Source of the DNA: Acidobacteriota bacterium
GTDB lineage: Bacteria; Acidobacteriota; Vicinamibacteria; Vicinamibacterales; CAVVIG01
Direction: 5' to 3'
Assembly: GCA_003222395.1 (NCBI GenBank)
Contig: QHWB01000052.1
Coordinates: 186,001 to 250,000 of the forward strand
DNA: 64,000 nt
Under the pieces are notes generated by a model. It worked only from the letters and a program-made list of their open reading frames with translations. It ran no database searches and was not told the origin of the DNA. Positions 7,146 through 16,523 of this stretch are shown here, one piece after another (position 1 is the stretch's first letter; each line of letters opens with the position of its first letter). Both the position numbers and the translations under genes were made by a program.

Positions 7146-10088
7146 TCAGAACTGATATGACACGCCGAACTCCACGATGCGCGGCGGGATGATGGACGTC
7201 GGCAGCTGGAAGCTCGGGCCCGAGAGGCGGTTGACGTCGAGAACGGTATTCGAGTTCAGCGCGTTGAACACGTTCGCGCGGACCGCGACCTTCTGGCCGG
7301 AAATCACCTTGAACGTCTTCTCCACGCGCAGATCGAGCTGCGTGTTGCTCGGCAGCCGCCGCGCGCCGATCGGCTCGACGTTCATCGTGAAGTTCGGGAT
7401 CGTCCTGCCGCCGGTGAACCGCACCTGACGCGCCCACGGATAGCCGCTGCGCAGCTCGAAGTTGCCGGACACGAGGATCTGGTGCGGCAGTACGTACACG
7501 CCCGACACCTTCGCGCTGTACTCCCACTCCTGATCCGACTCGTTGATTTCGGCGTTCGGGTTGAGCGGCCCGCTTTCGACGTTGCCGTTGAACTCGAGGT
7601 TCGCCGACGCCGTCTGGCCGGTGAGCGTGCTCGACATGATCGGCACGTTTCGCTTCGTCGCCGAGTACGACGTCAGCAGCTGCCAGTTCTGCGACATCCG
7701 CTTGAACAGCGCAACGTCGACGCTGGTGTACTTCTGATCGGCCTTCGGATCGTTGACGCGCGCGAACAGCTCGTAGGTGCGCCCCGCCAGCGCAGTCGCA
7801 TATTCCCAATATGTGTAGGACACGCCCGGATCGTCGGCGTTGCCGCGCACGCCGTCAGGACCCGGATCGGTATTCGTCACGGGGATGTTGTAGGTGTTGT
7901 ACAGGCGAAGCAGGTTCACGGTGCGATAGACGTTGCGATATCGCGAGTAGATGCCGCTCACGCGCAGGCCGAAGTTCTGGCGCAGCTCGCGTTCCAGCGA
8001 CAATGAAAGCTCGTCGCTCTTCGGCTCCAGCTCGCTCCCAATCGGCACCGTATTCGAACCGCCGGACTGCGACAAGAAATCCGGGCCGTTCGTGTTCAAG
8101 TTCACCTCGCCGGGATCGTAATTGCGGTTGCCGTTCAGATCGCGCCACCGGTACGTCACCGTCGTCCTCACCTGCGCGTCCGCGGAATCGAGCTCGGGCA
8201 CCTGCTGCCGCTGGTGATCGAAGCGCCCCCAGCCGCCCTTGATCAACGTCCTGCCGTCGCCGCTCAGATCCCACACGGCGTGAAGCCGCGGCGCGAACGT
8301 GTTCCAGACGTTGAACTGCTGCTTCTGATAGCACGTCGCCGGAAACGCGATGTTGCCGGGTGGATCCGCCGCCTCGACGCACGATCCGGGCACGAACCCG
8401 TTGTCGTGAGCGAACCGGATGCCGAGATTGAGCGTGAGGCGGCGGCCGATGTTCCATCCATCGGTCACGTACGTGCCGAGGTAGTGGGTCACCACCTTCG
8501 CATACGCCGGGTTGTTCCAGACTTCAATCTGGAATGGCGCGCCGTTCTGATAGATCAACCGGTAGTTGTACAGATACGACGAGTACGCGCCCTCGAACTG
8601 CAGGTCCGATCCGAGCTTCGGGTACTGCCGGCCGAACCAGTTGTCGGTGTAGTCGAACCCGAACTTGAACTCGTGATTGCCGTGCCAGAGATCCGGCTCG
8701 AACAGGTTCACCGCGCCCTTGTAGTGGTGGCGCGGATTGTGCGGCCGCTGGCCGATCGTCGTCTGCGGTCCGCCGTTCATCTGCGTCACCTGATCGAAGC
8801 TGGGCGGAACGTCCCTGGGTGAAAAGCTCCAGTAGATGCTGTCGTAGGTCCAGAAGCCGTACTGGAACGACGTGACCAGCCTGTTGCCGTAGACGCGCTG
8901 CCATTCGATCTTGCTCGTCTTGCTCGGCGTCATCAGCCCTCCGCGGTACTGCCACGGGACGAACTGGCCGAGCGTGCTCGTGTCGTACTTGTGGTTGTAC
9001 TGATAGAAGCCGACGAAGCGGTTCGATCGCGACATCTGATACGAGATCTTTTCGGTGTTGTACCACGACAGCTCCTTCGCCACCGCGGGCGTGGTGCCGT
9101 CAGGCATGAACGTATTCAGCGGAATGTTGTCGTCGGTCTGGCGCCGGGCGGCGGCGTAGAACCACAGCTTGTCGCGGATGATGCGCCCGCCGAGATCGCT
9201 GCTGATGCTGTAGCGCGAGCTGATGCCGCTGCCGGCGTTCAGGCCGGCCGCGCGAAGCTTGGCGTCCAGGTTGTCGCTCTGAAGATCCGGGCTCGTGTAG
9301 TTGTAGCTGGTGATGCCGTGCGGCTCGTTGCTGCCCGATTTCACGACCGCGTTCAGATTCGCGCCGCGGCTCGGAACCTCAGCGCTGTTGCCGATCGTGC
9401 GGACCGACGCCTCTTCGAGCGCGGTGTAATCCCAGTAGTTCGCCTGACCGCTCGACGCCTGCAGGCTGCTCGTCTGCACCCCTTCGAGCGTCGAATACGC
9501 TTCACCAGCCTGACCGAATACGCGGTACGTCGGCACCTGGTTCAGGCTGCTGCCGCCCACGTCGCGCAAGGTCCTCACGCCAGGCGCCTGCGCGAGGATG
9601 CTGACGATGCCGTTGCGGCTCGTCGGCAGCAGCTCGATGGTCTCTCGCGTCAACTGAGTCGTCGCCGTCGTCGAGCGCGTGTCGACGACGGGCGAACTGC
9701 CCGACACCGTCACGGTCTCCTCGAGCGCGCCGACCTTCATCGCCACGTCGATCTTCGCCGTGAAGCCGACGGTGAGCCGCACGCCTTCGTGCCGCGCGAC
9801 TTCGAATCCCTGGAGCGTGTACTGGATGGTATAGGTGCCGATCGGCAGCGGCGTGATGCGATAGTCGCCGCGATGATCGGTCACGGTCACGACCGACGGC
9901 ACCTGGAGCGCCGGACCGGTGACGGTTACCGTGACGCCCGGCAGCACGGCGCCGCTCTCGTCCCTCACCGAACCGACGATGCCGGCGTCCTGCTGGCCGG
10001 CAAACACCGGCTGCGTCGAGAAGATCCCGAGGATCGATGCGGCGCAGAAGATTACACGTCCGAGATCGACGAACCGTCTTGTGGACAT
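7146..10088 (-). CDS. TonB-dependent receptor, Oar-like, with carboxypeptidase-regulatory domain
   Basis: 980 residues and complete. The signal peptide covers about residues 1-31. Residues 33-115 form a carboxypeptidase-regulatory beta-sandwich (AGIVGSVRDESGAVLPGVTV ... GDYRITPLPIGTYTIQYTL). The plug domain starts near 125 with VGALEETVTVSGSSPVVDTR. The rest is beta-barrel, ending in IVEFGVSYQF with the terminal phenylalanine needed for BAM recognition. Oar-like receptors are assumed to import large substrates across the outer membrane with TonB energy; the ligand is unknown here. A short inverted-repeat element (10138-10223) lies just upstream. The beta-propeller gene follows closely, and could encode a partner. 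Confidence 0.93.
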   Translation of the reverse strand: MSTRRFVDLGRVIFCAASILGIFSTQPVFAGQQDAGIVGSVRDESGAVLPGVTVTVTGPALQVPSVVTVTDHRGDYRITPLPIGTYTIQYTLQGFEVARHEGVRLTVGFTAKIDVAMKVGALEETVTVSGSSPVVDTRSTTATTQLTRETIELLPTSRNGIVSILAQAPGVRTLRDVGGSSLNQVPTYRVFGQAGEAYSTLEGVQTSSLQASSGQANYWDYTALEEASVRTIGNSAEVPSRGANLNAVVKSGSNEPHGITSYNYTSPDLQSDNLDAKLRAAGLNAGSGISSRYSISSDLGGRIIRDKLWFYAAARRQTDDNIPLNTFMPDGTTPAVAKELSWYNTEKISYQMSRSNRFVGFYQYNHKYDTSTLGQFVPWQYRGGLMTPSKTSKIEWQRVYGNRLVTSFQYGFWTYDSIYWSFSPRDVPPSFDQVTQMNGGPQTTIGQRPHNPRHHYKGAVNLFEPDLWHGNHEFKFGFDYTDNWFGRQYPKLGSDLQFEGAYSSYLYNYRLIYQNGAPFQIEVWNNPAYAKVVTHYLGTYVTDGWNIGRRLTLNLGIRFAHDNGFVPGSCVEAADPPGNIAFPATCYQKQQFNVWNTFAPRLHAVWDLSGDGRTLIKGGWGRFDHQRQQVPELDSADAQVRTTVTYRWRDLNGNRNYDPGEVNLNTNGPDFLSQSGGSNTVPIGSELEPKSDELSLSLERELRQNFGLRVSGIYSRYRNVYRTVNLLRLYNTYNIPVTNTDPGPDGVRGNADDPGVSYTYWEYATALAGRTYELFARVNDPKADQKYTSVDVALFKRMSQNWQLLTSYSATKRNVPIMSSTLTGQTASANLEFNGNVESGPLNPNAEINESDQEWEYSAKVSGVYVLPHQILVSGNFELRSGYPWARQVRFTGGRTIPNFTMNVEPIGARRLPSNTQLDLRVEKTFKVISGQKVAVRANVFNALNSNTVLDVNRLSGPSFQLPTSIIPPRIVEFGVSYQF

Positions 10089-10137
10089 ACCCTATCTCCC
10101 TTCGAGAGCGCGCGGTATGCGACACGATGAAGACGGC

Positions 10138-10223
10138 GTAGCGCGAACCTTTCAGGCGAGCGTCGGCCGCTCGATGAGCATCGGCCGCTCGACTGAACCG
10201 CTCGGCTGAAGGCCTCGCGCTAC
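10138..10223. repeat. 86-base inverted-repeat element
   Basis: The ends GTAGCGCGAACCTTTCAG and CTGAAGGCCTCGCGCTAC pair with few mismatches. The centre contains two copies of a TCGGCCGCTCGA-like word. There is no coding capacity. It lies in the leader between the TonB receptor start and the end of the next gene. Its inner word CCTTTCAGGC also occurs in the repeats at 12784 and 44374, so the families may be related. It looks like a REP or miniature inverted-repeat element. Confidence 0.7.
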
Positions 10224-10315
10224 GGGTCGACAGGCGGCAGTGTATGCGAATGCCGAACGTTCAAGACACCATTTTTGAGACACTTGCCGCTGACGAACTG
10301 ATGCGATCCAAGAAT

Positions 10316-13300
10316 TCACTGTCGCGCCCGAGCGAATCCGGCGCGAGCGGCGGTCGATTTCGGGTCGAGCGACAACGCCTCGGCGAAGTAGCCGGCGGCA
10401 GCGGCACGGTTGTCGGCCGACATCTCGAGAAGGCCGAGATTGACATAGGTGGCGGCGTCGCGCGCGTCGAGCCGGAGCGCGGTTTCCAGCGCCCGCCGCG
10501 CTTCGACCGTATGGCCAAGCATCGCCTCGATCGCGCCCGTCAGGTTGTGAGCCGCCGCATAACCCGGATCGATTGTCGTCGCTTGTCGCACCAGGCCGAG
10601 AGCCGCCGGCAGATCACGGCGCAGATATCTGGCCGCGCCCGCGTAGTACTCGGTGGCTGCGCGAAGCGGCGCCGCCCGCTGAAGCTCCGCCACGACCGGG
10701 TCGAGCCGTTCGACGTCGCCGACGTCGGCGAGGATCGACGCCAGTTGCTCGAGCGCAGCCGGCGTCCCCGGCGCGATGCGGCACGCTTCGGCGGCAATGT
10801 CGATTGCTCGATCGAGTGCGCCTGTCGCAGCCAGCAGCCTGGACATGGCGATCCGGATCGACGGATCACGCGGGTGCGTGCCGGCCCACGATTCGAGCAG
10901 CGTCAGCGCTCGCTCCTCAGCATGGGCGGCGATTGACGTGCGCACGAAGCCGTCGAGCGACGCCGCATCGGTCGCCTCGCGGGTCAGGCTGCTCAGATAG
11001 GCGTCGAAGGCGTTGCCGTAATCGTTCGCCGCAAGGAGCATCGCGCCGCGATTCCGCCACTCCGGCGCCGTCGCCGCTTCCCGGGCTTGCCGAATCGCAG
11101 CCGGCGCCGCTTTCTCGTCGACGGCCTGCCGCAACGCCGACGCGTTGTCGCGCGACGTGCGGTTCGCGACCGCGCGCGGCCCGGAGAATTCGAGCGCCGT
11201 GCGATCGTCGGTCTGTACGGCGGCGCCCGCGGCAAACCGCGAAATTTCGGCGGGGCCGGCCGCGAAGAGCGACAGGATCTCGAACGGTTCCAGCACCGAC
11301 TGCGCGCGCAGACCGGCCGCCACACCGGACCGCTGCCAGCCACGTGCGACGTTCGCCAGCAGATCGTCGATCGGACTGGTCGACGCGACCAGCAGAACGT
11401 CGCTGTCGCCCACGAGCCACGCGGTTGCGCCGGGGAAGACCGCCAGGAACGTCGCCAGAATCGATCGGAAATCGGCTTCGCTGATGTCGTACGTGTGCGC
11501 CCACTGGCAGACGATGCCGCCAGGCGCCAGCCGCCGGCGGACGGCGGTGAAGAACTCGCGCGTGAAGAGCGCCGCGACGCCCGCCATCCACGGATTCGAG
11601 GGCTCGGAGACGATGACGTCGTACTGCTGCGACGACAGCAGCAGATGCGAACGGCCGTCGCCGACGATCAGGCGGGTACGCGGATCGTCGAGCGCCTGCC
11701 GGTTGTCCGCCGCGAAATAGCGCGACGCGTCGACGACTTCGGGAGAGATCTCGATGACGTCTGCGCGCGAAACCGGATGCGTCAGCGCCGCGCCGAGCGT
11801 GACGCCGCTGCCGAGGCCGATGATGCCCACGTCGCGCGGCTTCGCGTGCAGCAGCAGCAGCAGATGCGCGAGCATCTTCTGCGTCAGCATGTCGCCGCCG
11901 TTCGACGCGTCGACTTTTCCGTCGACCGACATCGACAGCGTTCCGGTCAGCCGCTTCAACGACACGGTCGATACGGCGCCGTCGCGATAGTAGACCAGCG
12001 TTCCGCTCTTGAGCGCCGATTCGAGGTCGAGGTCGCGGTCGACGTACTGCGCGTACTTGTAGACGCCGCTCGCCAGCAGCTCGCGATCCCACGACGGCAT
12101 CCAGACGACGAGCGCAAGCGCGATCGCAATCGGCGCGAGGCTCGCGACGCGCGCGCGTCCCGGGACTCGGCCCCACACGACCACGACGCCGGCGGCAATC
12201 ACCACCAGGAGGCTCACGGCGCGAAAGGTGTGCTGAAGACCAATCGCGGGGATTGCGATGAAGCCGGCCGCCAGCGATCCGCCGACCGCCGCGACGGTGT
12301 TGACCGCGTAGACGACGCTGATGGACCGTGCCGACGAACCGTCGCTGCCGCCGGCCATGTCGAACGCCAGCGGAAATGCCGCGCCGAGACACACGGCGGC
12401 CGGCAGAAGCAGCGCCGCGGCGAGCAGCGTGTGTTCAGGAAGCGACTGGTTGAACGCGCTCGATCGCGCGAGCGACCGGGCGATGAGACGCGGAACGTAT
12501 CCGCCGATCAGCGCGCCGCTCCAGATCATCGCAATCGACGCGAGCGCGAGCACGAGTGACAACGCGACGGCCGGCCGGCGCGTGCGAGCCGAAAATACGG
12601 CGCCCAACGTCGACCCGATGGCCGTGCCCGCGACGAGCGCCGTCACCGTCGCGGAGAACGCGTACGTCGTCGGTCCGACGACGAGCGCCAGCGCGCGCGT
12701 CCAGGCGATTTCGTACATCAGCGCCGCGAACCCCGAGATGCCGAGAGCGGCCGCCGGCAGCCATGACGGAGATCGCGCCTGCTGTGGCGCGGGCCTTTCA
12801 GGCGGTGGCGCGCGCCTTTCAGGCCCGCGTCGGCGGCCCTGAAGGGGCCGCTCGACCCGATCGCCGCGACGGACGATCACCAGCGCGGCGGCACACGCGA
12901 CGCCGGCTGCCGCAATGCCGACGAACGTCGTCGCTCGCACGCCGATCGCTGGAATCAGGACGAAGCCCGCCGCCAGCGCGCCGGCGGCAGCGCCGACCGT
13001 GTTCGCTGCGTAGAGTGCGCCGCCGCCCCGCCCGGCCTCCCCCGAGCGCACGAACCACCGCACCGCGATCGGAAACGTGGCGCCGAGCGCCAGCGCCGGA
13101 ACGAACATCACCGTGAGGCACGACACGAGTCGGATCGATGAAAAGAGAAAACCGGCGGCGCCGTTTCGGTAGGACCAGACGAGCAGCGGCGTCAGCGCCG
13201 CGAGCTCGTATGGAACGACGATCGCGATCGCGGCGACCGTCAACTCGAGCGCGATGTACGTGTAAAGGGTTCGAGCCGGCGTCAGCCGCGGCGCGACGCG

Positions 13301-13471
13301 GCCGCCGAGAAACGATCCGGCGGCCAGTCCACCCATGAACGCCGCGACGACCGTGCTCGCGGCCGCGAGGCCGTGCCCCATGTAGAGCGTGAGGAGCCGC
13401 GTCCAGGCGACTTCATAAATGAGGCTCGCCAGCCCGGAGCACGCGTAGGCGGCGAGAAATAGGATGGGCAA
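10316..13471 (-). CDS. MFS-like / spermidine synthase-like / TPR fusion protein
   Basis: 1051 residues. Residues 1-205 and about 235-470 are two homologous membrane halves; both contain a GLASLIYEVAWTR-type motif (GFAALMYEIAWTR in the second). About residues 490-700 resemble spermidine synthase: MSVDGKVDASNGGDM, then the SAM loop GLGSGVTLGAALTHP, VIEISPEVVDASRYF and VGDGRSH. From about 745 to the end there are tetratricopeptide repeats. Membrane-fused SpeE-like proteins are widespread and mostly uncharacterised; polyamine synthesis is not proven for them. The 206-229 linker is encoded by repeat DNA (see 12784-12853). The gene starts 3 bases after the cytochrome/TPR gene ends, so the two are one transcript. 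Confidence 0.87.
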   Translation of the reverse strand: MPILFLAAYACSGLASLIYEVAWTRLLTLYMGHGLAAASTVVAAFMGGLAAGSFLGGRVAPRLTPARTLYTYIALELTVAAIAIVVPYELAALTPLLVWSYRNGAAGFLFSSIRLVSCLTVMFVPALALGATFPIAVRWFVRSGEAGRGGGALYAANTVGAAAGALAAGFVLIPAIGVRATTFVGIAAAGVACAAALVIVRRGDRVERPLQGRRRGPERRAPPPERPAPQQARSPSWLPAAALGISGFAALMYEIAWTRALALVVGPTTYAFSATVTALVAGTAIGSTLGAVFSARTRRPAVALSLVLALASIAMIWSGALIGGYVPRLIARSLARSSAFNQSLPEHTLLAAALLLPAAVCLGAAFPLAFDMAGGSDGSSARSISVVYAVNTVAAVGGSLAAGFIAIPAIGLQHTFRAVSLLVVIAAGVVVVWGRVPGRARVASLAPIAIALALVVWMPSWDRELLASGVYKYAQYVDRDLDLESALKSGTLVYYRDGAVSTVSLKRLTGTLSMSVDGKVDASNGGDMLTQKMLAHLLLLLHAKPRDVGIIGLGSGVTLGAALTHPVSRADVIEISPEVVDASRYFAADNRQALDDPRTRLIVGDGRSHLLLSSQQYDVIVSEPSNPWMAGVAALFTREFFTAVRRRLAPGGIVCQWAHTYDISEADFRSILATFLAVFPGATAWLVGDSDVLLVASTSPIDDLLANVARGWQRSGVAAGLRAQSVLEPFEILSLFAAGPAEISRFAAGAAVQTDDRTALEFSGPRAVANRTSRDNASALRQAVDEKAAPAAIRQAREAATAPEWRNRGAMLLAANDYGNAFDAYLSSLTREATDAASLDGFVRTSIAAHAEERALTLLESWAGTHPRDPSIRIAMSRLLAATGALDRAIDIAAEACRIAPGTPAALEQLASILADVGDVERLDPVVAELQRAAPLRAATEYYAGAARYLRRDLPAALGLVRQATTIDPGYAAAHNLTGAIEAMLGHTVEARRALETALRLDARDAATYVNLGLLEMSADNRAAAAGYFAEALSLDPKSTAARAGFARARQ
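12784..12853. repeat. Palindromic repeat cluster inside the MFS/spermidine synthase gene
   Basis: Two head-to-tail units, GTGGCGCGGGCCTTTCAGGC (12784-12803) and a close copy at 12805-12830, are followed by a hairpin, GCGGCCCT/GGGGCCGC with GAA loop (12833-12851). The same words occur at 16458-16494 and 44374-44400. The cluster stays in frame and encodes an Arg/Pro-rich linker (RRRGPERRAPPPERPAP) between the two membrane halves of the host protein. Confidence 0.8.
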
Positions 13472-13474
13472 ATG

Positions 13475-15553
13475 CTATCGCTCGACGAGCATGGAGTCGC
13501 GATACGGACGGTGATGCCGGTAGAGATCGGCGCGCGCCCGGACGAGCGAGGCATCGTCGCTCCTCCCGCGACGGGCCGCGATCTGCAGCGCCGATTCCGC
13601 GATCTCGACCGCGCGCCGGAAGTCGCCCGCAGCCGCGTGCGCCGCCGCAAGGGTATCGAGCGCTCTCAGGTCGGCGCGGTTCGTGAGGGCGGCCGCACGT
13701 TCGGCGAGCTGCACCGCTTCAGCGGGCCTGCGAATCGCGGCGTCGGGCGACGTCGCCAGAATCCACGCGAGGCTCGTGAGCGGCTCGATCAGATCGGGCC
13801 TCGTCGCCAGCGCGGATCGGTATTCGGCCATCGCGTCGCGCACCTGTCCTCGTGACACGAGCGCGCCGGCGAGATTCGTGCGCGCCGCCGCGTTCGACGC
13901 GTCGATCTTCAGCGCCGCCCGCAGCTGTTCGATCGACTCGTCGAATCGTCCCTGCGCTCGGAGGACGGCTCCGAGATTGACCCGCGCCGCCACGTGATCG
14001 GGCTGCAGCGCGAGCGCGCGCGTAAAATGCTCGGCCGACTCGGCGAGTCGACGCTCGGCCGCCAGCGCGAGGCCGACGTTGTAGTTCGCCTCGACCGATT
14101 GCGGATCGAGCCGCAGCGCGGCGTCGAGGTGCGCCATCGCACGATCGGTCCGTCCCAGCGACAGGTAGATCGCCGCCGCCGCCTCGTGAAGCCGCGCGCT
14201 GTCGGGATCGGCCGCAAGCATCGATTCGTAGCCAACCGCATCCTCGGCCATCACCTTCGGACCGAAGTCGCCGCGCAGCCGGACGCGGTCGGCGTCGGAG
14301 CGCGGCAGCACCTGCAGCCACAAATCGCCCATCTCGTCGTCGCTGTTCTGGCCCCATCGCACGCGCTTCGGCGGCCGATCGGGATTGCGCCGGTTCGCCG
14401 CTGAATTGTCGTAGGTGTAGCGCATCCGCAGCGTCGTGCCACGCGGAAGCGACACCGGCTCGACGTACCGGTACACGTCCTGCCAGTTGAAATCCCAGTC
14501 GGGAATCGAGATGAGCCATTTCCGCGTGCCGTCGGGCAGCGTCGCGGTTCCTTCGACGGATCGCGCGCGGTAGTGCGCGTGCGGCTGCACGCCGTAGACG
14601 TCGACGTCGACCGGCAACACGTATTCGTCGTTGATCTCGTAATGGCTATCGGCAGCGGCGATGTCGATGTTCTCGCGGCCGAGCCGCAGCATCACCGGCG
14701 TCCGCTGCGGCGCCTGATCGGTGAAGAAGAATCCGATGCTCGGCTGAACCGCCTGCAGCGTATCGGCAGGGTGCAGATGCAGCTGCATCACGAGATCGCT
14801 CGTCGGATCGAGCCGCCACGCCATCCCCGGCGCGAGCAGCGGGGGCAGCTGCCCGGGCGTCCATCCGAGAAAGTGCCCGTCCGGGAACTCGCCGGTCATC
14901 AGCCGGCCGTCGAATCCCGGCAGCGGATCGGCCTCATCGAGCGCGCGGGACGAAGAGGTCCGATCGATGCGCAGGTTTGCATGGTGAACGACGGCGGCGT
15001 TGCCGGGACGGAATTCGATCCCGCTGACGTACCGCACGCGATCGATCGGGAGCGGGATGACGAAATTTCGAAGCGCGTCGGCGCCGCCGGCTTGCACCAC
15101 GTACGGATCTCGAAGCGTGACGATCAGGTCGGGCACACCCAGCCGCCAGCCGTCAGCCGGTTGCGGGGGCGGCGGAAGATCGCGCCGGTCGCCTTCGATC
15201 GCTCCGTCGGCGACCCATCTTTGGATGATGTCTATCTGTTGATCGGTCAGACGCCGCGCGCCGGCGAACTCGCCGCGGCCCGGCTCCGGTTTCCACGGCG
15301 GCATCGCGCGGCTGCGCGTGGCGCGCGCGATCGCGGCGGCGCGCGGTCTGACGTCTTCGTACGCCACGAGGCTGAAGCCGCCGATGTCGCCGGGATGATG
15401 GCACGACGCGCAGTGCTCGAAGAGAATCGGCCCCACGTCCTTCGCGAACGTCATCGGCGCCGCAGCATCGGCGCGTCGCGCGATCGCGGCAAGTCCGGCA
15501 CAGAGCAGGCCGGACAGGAGGTGCGATCCGAGCGACGCTCGCCGCGAACTCAT
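13475..15553 (-). CDS. Cytochrome c / copper monooxygenase-like / TPR protein
   Basis: 692 residues. A signal peptide (about 1-31) is followed by a cytochrome c domain with one haem site, C48-A-S-C51-H52, and a possible axial methionine in SRAMPPWKPEPG. Residues of about 130-400 resemble the copper type II ascorbate-dependent monooxygenase fold: VVHHANLRIDR, MQLHLHPADT and VQPHAHYRARS supply paired histidines. From about 440 to 640 there are TPR repeats (AMAHLDAALRLDPQSVEANY and similar). It is therefore an exported haem protein with a possible copper centre and a protein-binding tail. The substrate is unknown. It lies 3 bases upstream of the MFS/spermidine synthase fusion and 30 bases after the gene at 15584. 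Confidence 0.85.
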   Translation of the reverse strand: MSSRRASLGSHLLSGLLCAGLAAIARRADAAAPMTFAKDVGPILFEHCASCHHPGDIGGFSLVAYEDVRPRAAAIARATRSRAMPPWKPEPGRGEFAGARRLTDQQIDIIQRWVADGAIEGDRRDLPPPPQPADGWRLGVPDLIVTLRDPYVVQAGGADALRNFVIPLPIDRVRYVSGIEFRPGNAAVVHHANLRIDRTSSSRALDEADPLPGFDGRLMTGEFPDGHFLGWTPGQLPPLLAPGMAWRLDPTSDLVMQLHLHPADTLQAVQPSIGFFFTDQAPQRTPVMLRLGRENIDIAAADSHYEINDEYVLPVDVDVYGVQPHAHYRARSVEGTATLPDGTRKWLISIPDWDFNWQDVYRYVEPVSLPRGTTLRMRYTYDNSAANRRNPDRPPKRVRWGQNSDDEMGDLWLQVLPRSDADRVRLRGDFGPKVMAEDAVGYESMLAADPDSARLHEAAAAIYLSLGRTDRAMAHLDAALRLDPQSVEANYNVGLALAAERRLAESAEHFTRALALQPDHVAARVNLGAVLRAQGRFDESIEQLRAALKIDASNAAARTNLAGALVSRGQVRDAMAEYRSALATRPDLIEPLTSLAWILATSPDAAIRRPAEAVQLAERAAALTNRADLRALDTLAAAHAAAGDFRRAVEIAESALQIAARRGRSDDASLVRARADLYRHHRPYRDSMLVER

Positions 15554-15583
15554 TTCCGGATGTGGCGTTCGGACACCCGAGCG

Positions 15584-16447
15584 TCACTTCACCGTGACGG
15601 TGATGTCTTTTCTCGTCGAGAGCCTGCCGTCGCTGGCCAGGGCGACCAGCGTGTAGGTTCCGGGCGCCGCAAAGCGCGCCGTCGTCGTCGTCTTGTCGCC
15701 GACGACCCGAACAGGATTGGTCTCGAATGTCACCTTCCCCGGCCCGCGATACGCGACCCACGTCAGGCGCAATCCGATCATCGCGTTCGGGTTCGATGAG
15801 GTGTTGCGCTGCGACTGAAAGCGGGAAGTCGGCTCGGTGGGGCGCGGCGCCACCGGCGCGCGCGGCTTCGGCAGCCCGTCGTCGGTGACATTTGCCGTGA
15901 GGCTGACGGGGGCGCCGGCGGTCGCCTCGTCAATCGGCGCGACGGCGAGCGTCGGCGGCTTGTTGAGATCCTCTTCGCCGAACCGCATCGTGTTGTTGCC
16001 GTTGGCGATCATGATGTGCTCGTTGATCTCTTCCGCCGGCAGCAGCTTCGACACGACCTTCTCGGTGACGCCGTTCGCCGTAATCGACCACGTCATCGCC
16101 TTGTCGCCCCAATCCTTCGGGACGCGGACGCGGAAAATCCGCGGCTGCCGACGCGGCGCGAAGTAGGTCGGCTGTCCTCTGTCGGGACCGTCAGGCATCA
16201 CCGAGTTGTCGGGCCCCGGCGGGATCACGAGCTCTTCTTCCGTATTGCGATTCAGGTAGCCGAACACGAAGTCGAACGTCTCGTCGGGATTCCTGATCCA
16301 CCCTTCGAGATATGGAACCACGCTCCGGCCGCTCGCGAACTTGATATCCGGAATGTAGGTGGGCGGAATCTGCGCCTGCACGAGATGCGCCGCGACGGCG
16401 AGCGCCGCCGTCGCAGTACAAATGACGCCGCCGACGCGTCTCATCAT
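15584..16447 (-). CDS. Secreted protein with Ig/PKD-like C-terminus
   Basis: 287 residues from ATG 16447; a second ATG follows at once, and AGAGG stands five and eight bases from the two. Earlier starts would lie in repeat DNA. MMRRVGGVICTATAALAVAA is a signal peptide. The N-terminal part (PTYIPDIKFASGRSVVPYLEGW, FGYLNRNTEEELVIPPG) is a beta-rich module of unknown role. The C-terminal part reads like a PKD or Ig-like domain: PVSLTANVTDDGLPK, then TTARFAAPGTYTLVALASDG and KDITVTVK. It is flanked by two cytochrome c/monooxygenase-like genes on the same strand, which suggests a shared complex or pathway in the periplasm. No enzyme motif was seen. Confidence 0.75.
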   Translation of the reverse strand: MMRRVGGVICTATAALAVAAHLVQAQIPPTYIPDIKFASGRSVVPYLEGWIRNPDETFDFVFGYLNRNTEEELVIPPGPDNSVMPDGPDRGQPTYFAPRRQPRIFRVRVPKDWGDKAMTWSITANGVTEKVVSKLLPAEEINEHIMIANGNNTMRFGEEDLNKPPTLAVAPIDEATAGAPVSLTANVTDDGLPKPRAPVAPRPTEPTSRFQSQRNTSSNPNAMIGLRLTWVAYRGPGKVTFETNPVRVVGDKTTTTARFAAPGTYTLVALASDGRLSTRKDITVTVK

Positions 16448-16457
16448 GGGAACCTCT

Positions 16458-16494
16458 GTGGCGCGGGCCTTACAGGTGTGGCGCGGGCCGCTCC
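16458..16494. repeat. Tandem GTGGCGCGGGCC repeat
   Basis: Two copies of GTGGCGCGGGCC (16458-16469 and 16478-16489) stand ten bases upstream of the start at 16447, in the space between two genes. They match the units inside the MFS/spermidine synthase gene and the palindrome at 44374-44400. Confidence 0.7.
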
Positions 16495-16523
16495 ACATCA
16501 ACTCTGCAATCCACCGTTGGCGT

